From JAJRXG01 sp047634015 (GTDB taxonomy: Bacteria; Bacteroidota; Bacteroidia; Chitinophagales; Saprospiraceae), in NCBI GenBank assembly GCA_047634015.1, contig JBLIDB010000066.1:1-21531 (forward strand): a stretch of 21,531 nt of DNA, written 5' to 3'. Both the position numbers and the translations under genes were made by a program. Each line of letters opens with the position of its first letter. Position 1 is the first letter of the stretch. A model generated the notes under the pieces. The model worked only from the letters and a program-made list of their open reading frames with translations, had not been told where the DNA came from and made no database searches. Shown here one piece after another: positions 16,001 to 21,531 of this stretch.

Positions 16001-16977
16001 TCCATCTCTGGTGCGAAGTTGTCTTCGATTTTTATAACCTGGGTATAGACAGTATCATTGATAGTACAGATATCTGTAACGCGCCACCTTCTTAGGATCT
16101 TACGCGCTTTACCACAAACTGGAATTTCAATATCCTCGTATGTGATTTCAAAATGTTCGCATTCTCTCGTATCTGGCCGACCCAAACTCTCTACTGATAT
16201 ATCAGCCAAATCAAGACAGTCTATCAATGTGTCTTTGGGATATGTCAATTCACTTAGATCTGCTTTTAATAGATATATGGTCTGCGTTTTATCGCATTGG
16301 TTTCCAGCAGCATCAACTACGGACCATGTGCGACGAACGATCTTAATAGTATCCCCGCATGGAAATAAAGTTTCTTGCGTTTCGGTAATTCCCAATGAAT
16401 CCGGCTTAAAGCAACCATTATCAGAAAATGACACGATGGTTGCTAACGAATTAGGCTCCAAGTCAAATGGAAATACAAAGCAAGAGACCACTGTATCTAT
16501 AGGGCTAATTTCAAGCGTTGGCTTGATTTTGTCTTCTATTTTTACATATCCCCAACAGTAGATCCCAGATGCTATGCAATACACTCGAGATTCAAGTTGC
16601 ACGCCACCATAGTCTTGTCTGATGGTATCATATGTAGTAGTAGTAGGATTCCACTCAAAAACAGTCCCATCAGGAGCGTATACCTCTACTCTGTATAAAG
16701 TCTGATCTGCTTCTTCCCCTTCGAGAAGTATATTCGGCGATATTACAGCTGAACAACTGGTATCCAGTGATACATGGACCAAATTATTACATGCGAGTGT
16801 TTTATTATCGCACTGTGCATTCAATTGAACTTGATAGCCGCAAGAAGCCACAATTACCATTATGGTCATTGTACTTCTGATTGCCTTAGATATATAATTA
16901 TAGCTTTTCATCAATTTGGGGATTTGTAGTTGTCTGTCGTTATTGAGTACTTTTCTATTCTTTTTCATAGTGCTCAT
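13036..16977 (-). CDS. Giant secreted T9SS protein with Ig/HYR-like repeats, dockerin-like and cohesin-like modules (downstream paralogue)
   Basis: A 1313-residue protein. A signal peptide is seen at about 23-54 (MKSYNYISKAIRSTMTIMVI... to LNAQ). The ATG at 16977 overlaps the preceding stop as TAATG; M23 at 16911 would give a more usual signal length. Residues 60-150 are a module with CNNLVHVSLD-x-x-C and CWGYVKIEDK, common in Saprospiria giant proteins. Residues 150-910 are cysteine-rich Ig/HYR-like repeats with markers VRRTWSVVD, LRRWRVTDIC, FDDHSFDNCG and IIRTWTIIDWC. Residues 914-977 are a carboxypeptidase-regulatory-like sandwich. Residues about 978-1085 are dockerin-like: DIVYIQQHILG, then AADVNDSKSVSGADLVELRK, then FVGLKVGDVNG. 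Residues about 1100-1188 are a cohesin-like beta-domain (IGMQFAIQMEENMEV). Residues 1229-1313 are a type A T9SS sorting domain (LHQNIPNPF, then GIFYYTVISDG). Probable role: surface adhesin or scaffold; ligand unknown. Confidence 0.88.
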   Translation of the reverse strand: MSTMKKNRKVLNNDRQLQIPKLMKSYNYISKAIRSTMTIMVIVASCGYQVQLNAQCDNKTLACNNLVHVSLDTSCSAVISPNILLEGEEADQTLYRVEVYAPDGTVFEWNPTTTTYDTIRQDYGGVQLESRVYCIASGIYCWGYVKIEDKIKPTLEISPIDTVVSCFVFPFDLEPNSLATIVSFSDNGCFKPDSLGITETQETLFPCGDTIKIVRRTWSVVDAAGNQCDKTQTIYLLKADLSELTYPKDTLIDCLDLADISVESLGRPDTRECEHFEITYEDIEIPVCGKARKILRRWRVTDICTINDTVYTQVIKIEDNFAPEMDFSSFEIPVDRLVAQKFNCLADAEDIPNPIVTDCNLDQTTLQAFYQLVDNNGNPTGQVFDAYVNNDLETFGLRGIPIGEDFVVIFVANDGCGNISRDTSGIVQAVDTNAPNAVCEGNTSVVLNNQGEAQVLAETFDDHSFDNCGIVNKLVRRFNETTFKDRLLFTCDDVPNNPVRVVFRVFDAAGLTSDCIVNVFVQDKRPVVLTCSGDRFFNCDVTREEIIEALTAEEPTATESCGITSLVLDVPGYTLSTCGYADFIVIWTATDANGLTSTCSRNISIGNAVQATAVRPSTSLFTVPNCTSGTEPEDIPNSTPTVLNEDCEDIAITHEDQRVMGETDHCVKIIRTWTIIDWCLFDGGNLSSAIIDQFDQTIVITDIVSPVFTTECIDIFIADNNKDCHEEVSLIAMATDDCTAQDEIIYSFAIDMGNDGFIDHTGLSNDASGVFDVGTHRVIFTASDICGNVIECSYLFQIRSIKEPLVVLLSNVEVVLESGGSAVLEAINTNQSSSNGCLPDGVVSDDSGLEFSFNEDGTEPARTFTCLDVPNGRGEIIPVRVWVIDSLGNKESVIVNVAVSDNEAMACPDVIGAAVLSGQITDEGNGIVEGVPVTAIHVSTGAKFTVETDEYGFYAFRNLEQYEDYEIQAELQGYPLAGVTTIDIVYIQQHILGLTELTSPYKLLAADVNDSKSVSGADLVELRKLILGRTVELVGPSWKFLDKDFEFDMDYVFDYNEMVVVDNAQDIDGDHNFVGLKVGDVNGNAFTVLAQGYVGPRSTEVMNVLASRKGNVVRYSLAANNMEELIGMQFAIQMEENMEVVALGSDYISLSDEHFVLTDDELRISWTNETSIRAKEQELMFIDIRVSGSKTPVLKMQSNSMPGEIYNSDLESFNLVLRQQEELIENEGLVLHQNIPNPFMDATDITFDMSQSGTAHLTVNDINGRSVYEETGLFKKGKNTIRVDADDIKGTGIFYYTVISDGFKETRRMIVLH

Positions 16978-19900
16978 TATTCTACGGTTATCATTTTCTT
17001 ACGAATCGACTGCTGACCATTGGATACCTCATAGATATATACTCCTGCGCCTCCTATATCCTCACTATCCAGTGATACGCTATGCCAACCCTTATCAAAA
17101 GAAGCTGACTGCGTATGTAATACTTTTCCTGTCAGGTCATAGACACGCAGGTCTACAATGCCATTCTGGTTTTGATAGAATCGGATATTCGTCTCTCCTT
17201 TAAATGGATTCGGGTTATTCTGCATTACTATCAGAGCGCTTTCAGCGGCTCCTTCTGCATCCAGTACATCAAGATAGATATCGCTAACATCCACATCACT
17301 ACCATTTAAGTGATATACTTCTGATGTAAGTCCTTGATCATTTAAATCAAACAACTCATCTATATCTATCGCTTCTTTTGTATTGATTGTGATGTAAAAC
17401 AATGCCTCCTCTTCTGGTAAAGAGATAGATTCTATAGCATTCCAAGTCATTCGGAGTTGCCCATCTTCTATTCTAACTTGCTCGTAAGGAATATCTATTA
17501 CATCTGATTCTATATCCGTAATCCTAATGTCATGTTGATTAAAATTCAAGTTCAATTGCATTCCTGCGATTGCATTTCTATTCTCAGGAGTAACGGCTAT
17601 GACGATATCATCTCCTCTGCGCTCTACTTCCTGCAACTGTAATCCTTGTATCGATCTCGTAATTCCAAGTAGCGAACTTTGTAATTCTATACTGGAATTG
17701 ACATCTCCCATCTTCACACCCACAAAATCCATATCACCCTTATCTTCTTCTGGTGATGTTATGGTCAGTTTCTGATTATAAGGGAATGGTTTCATATTGT
17801 TCTCCCATGTTTGCTGAGCATCTATAAATGTCCATGGCTGTCCGATTGGTAGCTCTAATGACTTTCCAAGTAGCAACTTACGTAAGTGTACTAAGTCAGC
17901 TGTAGAAACGTGATCTGATCCATCGACATCTGCGGCTATCAATTTGTAAGGAGTTTCTAAATCTCTCAATCCTAATATATGTCTCTGTATAAGGATTATA
18001 TCAAATGTGGATACTCCAGCCATATAGTCATCATCTCTATTGGCACTTATCTCATAAGTCTCATTAGAAGCCAGTGACTTAAATTCATATTTACCTTCGA
18101 GTGGTGTCATCATCGCATCTTGCTCTCCTGAGCCCATCTCAGTAATGTTTACTTCAACAGCATCTATCGTAAAGTTCTCTTCTGTAAATATTACTCCTTC
18201 TACAGAGCTTATAATTCCGCTTGTAGTACCACACGCTTCATCTACACCATTAATCGTTAAGATCACGTTACAAGAAGTAGTATTGGATTCTAAATCGGCA
18301 GCGAATATTTCTAAAGAGAAATCTCTTGAAGCTTGATTGTTCAAGTCGGCACAAGTAAATGTCTGCATCGCTGATCCAGAAGCCGATTGAATCGTATAGA
18401 TAAGAGATACATTGTCCGCACAGTTATCACCACCTAACGTAATGAACTGAGATGCATTAACCTCAAGATTACCCCCTGTTCCGATTGCCAATGTTATAGA
18501 TCGACATTCTATAGTTGGCGCTAAGGCATCTACAACATTGATCGTCTTAATACATTCGGCCATGTTACCACATCTATCACGAACGTTCCATGTCAACTGG
18601 TATGTTCCAACAGATAAGTTGGTGTTTACACTTGGAGTGTTACCAGCGATCACTGTTACATCATCAGCATTTTTTATTACATAACTCCATATAAGATCCT
18701 CACTTGCCACACAATCATCAGCTGTAGCTGATGTCGATATGAAAGCGGAACAGTTAGATCTATTAGTAGCTTCAAATATCTCAGTCTCACATCCTGTAAT
18801 TAAAACTGGATCTTCAGTATCATCCATCTTAAGCAACTGCACATAAGACCATTTACCTGCATCTGGATTATTCGGATCTCTTTGGCACCAATCTCTTAGC
18901 GTCCATGTACGTAATATCTTAGTACAATATCCTTCGACATTGTAGAATGGCAGATCTTCATAATCCAATCCTAATTGACTACAAGGGTATGCGGTTAAGT
19001 CTATATTGGGCACATATGGAGCATCGAGATTTTCTGGTGCTGAACCAGGTCCTGCACATCCTTCACCTTCATAGTCTTGCGGCCATACTGTAGCCAATAT
19101 TGCAGGATCAAATGTCTCACTTGCCAGACCGATATTAACTGTCTGCGTATGTGTCAATGTATTATTGAAGTCGTCAGTAATCCTCCATGTTCTCACGATC
19201 GTTCCGACACCACACATATTGGTATCTACCCGAGCGGAGAAGTTATCTGGAGACATCGGCGCACCACAAGTAGTGGTCAAGAAAGTAACCGTACTTCCAT
19301 CATCCATTAAGAACGGAGTGACATCTGCTTGACATGAGATCGTTAGATCATCAACCGTTACTTGCTTATTGATTGCACTGTTGTCTTGGACATTTGCATT
19401 GACCATACAGAAGTTATTATTACCTGCTAAGTCAAAGACATCCATTCTTATAATAATCGCACTGGTATCCATGGCATCCACACAACAGAACTTTACATAT
19501 GGACCACAAAGACTGTCTTTATGGATCATCTCTACACCATTTATGAGTGTTGTTCGCGCATCATAAGCATCCTGGCAGGATACTACCTCTTTGAATTGTG
19601 TAAAGTTCACGAGGTTATTATTGTCTCCATCCAATGTCTCAAAAGCATCCAGATCATCCATGCGGGTTACACATATGCGATCGATTCCGCAATTATCCCA
19701 ACTTTGATCATCGAATGCATGCCAGTTAGCAACTGCCCAACCATTCGCTCCGATAGAGATAGTCGTATTCTCATCGCATGCTGGAACGGGCATCACGTTA
19801 TCAGTGATGGTAATGTTTCTCATTACCTGATCTTCGTTCTGACGATTACAAGAATCTCTTACTACGAAGTCTATTAATATCTTAGTTACACTTTCGTCAA

Positions 19901-21531
19901 ATGATAAGCCGCTATAGTCACCATCTGTTATGGTGTACAATAGATTACCGGTTATATCATTTTCAAATATGCGAAGTGTTGTACTCTGAATTCCAGAACA
20001 GTTATCACTGTATATCACATCAGGCGTCAAGTCATAAAGACCTGTACAACTGTGATCATCTGCTTCTATATTGATATCAACTGGGCTCAAGGTAATAGAA
20101 GGTCCTTCTCTATCAAGGACTTCTATAATCTGAATATGCCTAATTACATCGCCAGTACACCAATCGAAGATCGTCCATGTTCTTATTATTCTATAGGATG
20201 ATCCATTGCCACAGATCTCAGTCTTGACATCAGTGAAATCCGATTGGATATTGAAACAATACGGATCTGTAGAGAGGTTCAAGTTACCTGTGAGACTTCC
20301 TGGTTGGAGACTACTCTCAGATATCGTACAATCAAAAGCTTCATTACCGACAAAACTCGGCAATACTGTAAGATCAATGCTATCAATATCTACACGCTTG
20401 ATAAATAGTGTATCTGTACATGTACTTGTCAATCCAGAACTATTACTCATAGACCAGTCTCTGTATATAACAGTTCCAAAGCCTCCATCGCAGATTTCTT
20501 CTTCTACTCTATCATTATAAGTCAGTGTCGCATCGCCACACTTCTCATATCCTACCACTCTAAATGTAGGTGGTGTAGTTCCCGTCTGACTAATATTAGT
20601 AATCGCAGAAGGAACAGGATATCCAAGTCTTCTTAGCGGTCCGAAGTTCAACGAACCTGGTAAGATACTGGCATCACATTCGAGTGTATCGCGACCACAT
20701 AATAGCTCAGGAATATTCTTGTCCTCAAGGGTTACATATCCCCAACAAGTCTGACCTGAACACTCATGAGTGATTTCTATTTTTAATTCTATACCCAGCA
20801 GTGATGGATCTACTAATCCTGATGATAACATCGTACCTGAAGCGGCATCGGTAACCACGATCTCGAATTGCTCATCTGCAATAAGCGTATCTCGTTCTTC
20901 AAGGATCATATCAGGTGTAAGCATTAACTCACACTGATCATTCAGGGTAACATTAATCGCATTGTTACATGATAACTGACCGATATTGGCAGCATCGACA
21001 ATTGCTATATCTGATGTATACATGAAAGGACATCCACCTGTAGTTACACCATTAACCTCGATAAAATAGAATCCAAGGTTACCCCATTGTATATCTACTT
21101 CTGTCGTATTCTGACCTCCTACTATAAATGGAGCTCCGCCTGTTATATCCGTACCAGAGTAAAACTTAACTTCCCAGAAGATGCTCGCCACCATACTCAT
21201 CGGAATATCTACACCATAGACAGATCTTGAATTCACACAAGTATTAAGGTCTCCTATGATACCTGAATTAGGCCGCATGTTAACAGTAATCGATGTACTT
21301 GCTGTTATCACACTGCTATCACCTATATATCCTAATACATCAACATTGTACACTCCAGCTTCTGTCCATGTAGGACGTAAGACTCCTGAAGAATCAAAAT
21401 ACACTGAAAGCGTATCATCATCCATTAAGGTATCTCCCGGCATTAATATCCATCTTACAGATGTAAGACCCGCTACTACTGTAGAATCTGCACTATTTAA
21501 TATTGCCAACTCAACATCATCTCCTTGGCAG
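16977..21531 (-). CDS. Giant secreted T9SS protein, upstream paralogue, N-terminus beyond the window edge
   Basis: An open frame of 1517 visible residues runs from the right edge (first full codon ends at 21530) to the stop at 16977-16979; the internal TTG at 21509 is not a real start because the frame is open before it. The start and signal peptide lie outside. The visible order mirrors the downstream gene: a PKD/Ig-like domain (to about 105), a CNNAINVTLN-x-QC plus CWGYVTLEDK module (about 187-272), and cysteine-rich Ig/HYR-like repeats (about 280-1095) with IIRTWTIFDWC at about 447, FDDQSWDNCG at about 606 and ILRTWTLRDWC at about 872. There follow a regulatory-like sandwich (about 1110-1170), a dockerin-like module (ADVDGSDHVSTADLVHLRK at about 1200), a cohesin-like domain (about 1300-1385, AGMQLNLNFNQHDI) and a type A sorting domain (QNNPNPF to the end). 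Its stop overlaps the next ATG as TAATG, implying translational coupling. Probable surface display or release through the T9SS. Confidence 0.88.
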   Translation of the reverse strand, partial: CQGDDVELAILNSADSTVVAGLTSVRWILMPGDTLMDDDTLSVYFDSSGVLRPTWTEAGVYNVDVLGYIGDSSVITASTSITVNMRPNSGIIGDLNTCVNSRSVYGVDIPMSMVASIFWEVKFYSGTDITGGAPFIVGGQNTTEVDIQWGNLGFYFIEVNGVTTGGCPFMYTSDIAIVDAANIGQLSCNNAINVTLNDQCELMLTPDMILEERDTLIADEQFEIVVTDAASGTMLSSGLVDPSLLGIELKIEITHECSGQTCWGYVTLEDKNIPELLCGRDTLECDASILPGSLNFGPLRRLGYPVPSAITNISQTGTTPPTFRVVGYEKCGDATLTYNDRVEEEICDGGFGTVIYRDWSMSNSSGLTSTCTDTLFIKRVDIDSIDLTVLPSFVGNEAFDCTISESSLQPGSLTGNLNLSTDPYCFNIQSDFTDVKTEICGNGSSYRIIRTWTIFDWCTGDVIRHIQIIEVLDREGPSITLSPVDINIEADDHSCTGLYDLTPDVIYSDNCSGIQSTTLRIFENDITGNLLYTITDGDYSGLSFDESVTKILIDFVVRDSCNRQNEDQVMRNITITDNVMPVPACDENTTISIGANGWAVANWHAFDDQSWDNCGIDRICVTRMDDLDAFETLDGDNNNLVNFTQFKEVVSCQDAYDARTTLINGVEMIHKDSLCGPYVKFCCVDAMDTSAIIIRMDVFDLAGNNNFCMVNANVQDNSAINKQVTVDDLTISCQADVTPFLMDDGSTVTFLTTTCGAPMSPDNFSARVDTNMCGVGTIVRTWRITDDFNNTLTHTQTVNIGLASETFDPAILATVWPQDYEGEGCAGPGSAPENLDAPYVPNIDLTAYPCSQLGLDYEDLPFYNVEGYCTKILRTWTLRDWCQRDPNNPDAGKWSYVQLLKMDDTEDPVLITGCETEIFEATNRSNCSAFISTSATADDCVASEDLIWSYVIKNADDVTVIAGNTPSVNTNLSVGTYQLTWNVRDRCGNMAECIKTINVVDALAPTIECRSITLAIGTGGNLEVNASQFITLGGDNCADNVSLIYTIQSASGSAMQTFTCADLNNQASRDFSLEIFAADLESNTTSCNVILTINGVDEACGTTSGIISSVEGVIFTEENFTIDAVEVNITEMGSGEQDAMMTPLEGKYEFKSLASNETYEISANRDDDYMAGVSTFDIILIQRHILGLRDLETPYKLIAADVDGSDHVSTADLVHLRKLLLGKSLELPIGQPWTFIDAQQTWENNMKPFPYNQKLTITSPEEDKGDMDFVGVKMGDVNSSIELQSSLLGITRSIQGLQLQEVERRGDDIVIAVTPENRNAIAGMQLNLNFNQHDIRITDIESDVIDIPYEQVRIEDGQLRMTWNAIESISLPEEEALFYITINTKEAIDIDELFDLNDQGLTSEVYHLNGSDVDVSDIYLDVLDAEGAAESALIVMQNNPNPFKGETNIRFYQNQNGIVDLRVYDLTGKVLHTQSASFDKGWHSVSLDSEDIGGAGVYIYEVSNGQQSIRKKMITVE

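Noticed and set aside
16058..16561. 167-aa open frame on the plus strand
   Set aside because: Antisense to conserved repeat modules of the 1313-aa surface protein; no domain or start signal of its own.
21490..21509. TTG at 21509 as the start of the upstream giant protein
   Set aside because: The frame stays open to the window edge with domain-like sequence before it, and no signal peptide follows the TTG.

Overview
The window looks like chromosomal DNA of a member of the Bacteroidota, most likely a Saprospiria/Lewinella-type marine or sludge bacterium. The grounds are AT-rich DNA, a DUF5686 outer-membrane protein with a carboxypeptidase-regulatory-like N-terminus, TAnnTTTG -7 promoter boxes, and two very large cysteine-rich secreted proteins that end in type A C-terminal sorting domains of the type IX secretion system (T9SS). 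The class-level placement is inference; the phylum is well supported.

Layout. (1) 1-3404, minus strand: a DUF6624-like lipoprotein running off the left edge, and a DUF5686 outer-membrane protein. (2) 3405-5755: a decaying stretch with a DUF2306 membrane-protein pseudogene (two frameshifts and one nonsense codon) and a membrane-anchored LytTR regulator split by a one-base frameshift, separated by non-coding DNA with short palindromic repeats. (3) 5756-9588, minus strand: a probable two-gene operon with a 976-aa lipoprotein (PVC-type dehydrogenase/beta-propeller, HEAT repeats and a CxxCH cytochrome) followed by a Tat-exported sugar phosphate isomerase/epimerase-like TIM barrel. Its first codons carry a perfect 22-bp palindrome. 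(4) 9931-12489, plus strand: a secreted LysM/RlpA-like protein and a cystathionine beta-synthase with a C-terminal CBS pair. (5) 12490-13035: a non-coding stretch with two diverged copies of a hairpin-bearing repeat and a strong terminator. (6) 13036-21531, minus strand: two tandem giant paralogues joined by a TAATG stop/start overlap. Both share the architecture Ig/HYR-like repeats, regulatory-like beta-sandwich, dockerin-like module, cohesin-like beta-domain, T9SS sorting domain. The upstream paralogue runs off the right edge.

Working together: the giant pair is built for export by the T9SS and display on the cell surface, where a dockerin-like and a cohesin-like segment in each chain could support calcium-dependent assembly. 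The cytochrome lipoprotein and the TIM-barrel protein probably act together in the periplasm on a sugar or sugar derivative. The rest is housekeeping (cysteine metabolism, envelope proteins) and gene debris. No RNA gene, CRISPR array, transposase, integrase or clear defence system was seen.
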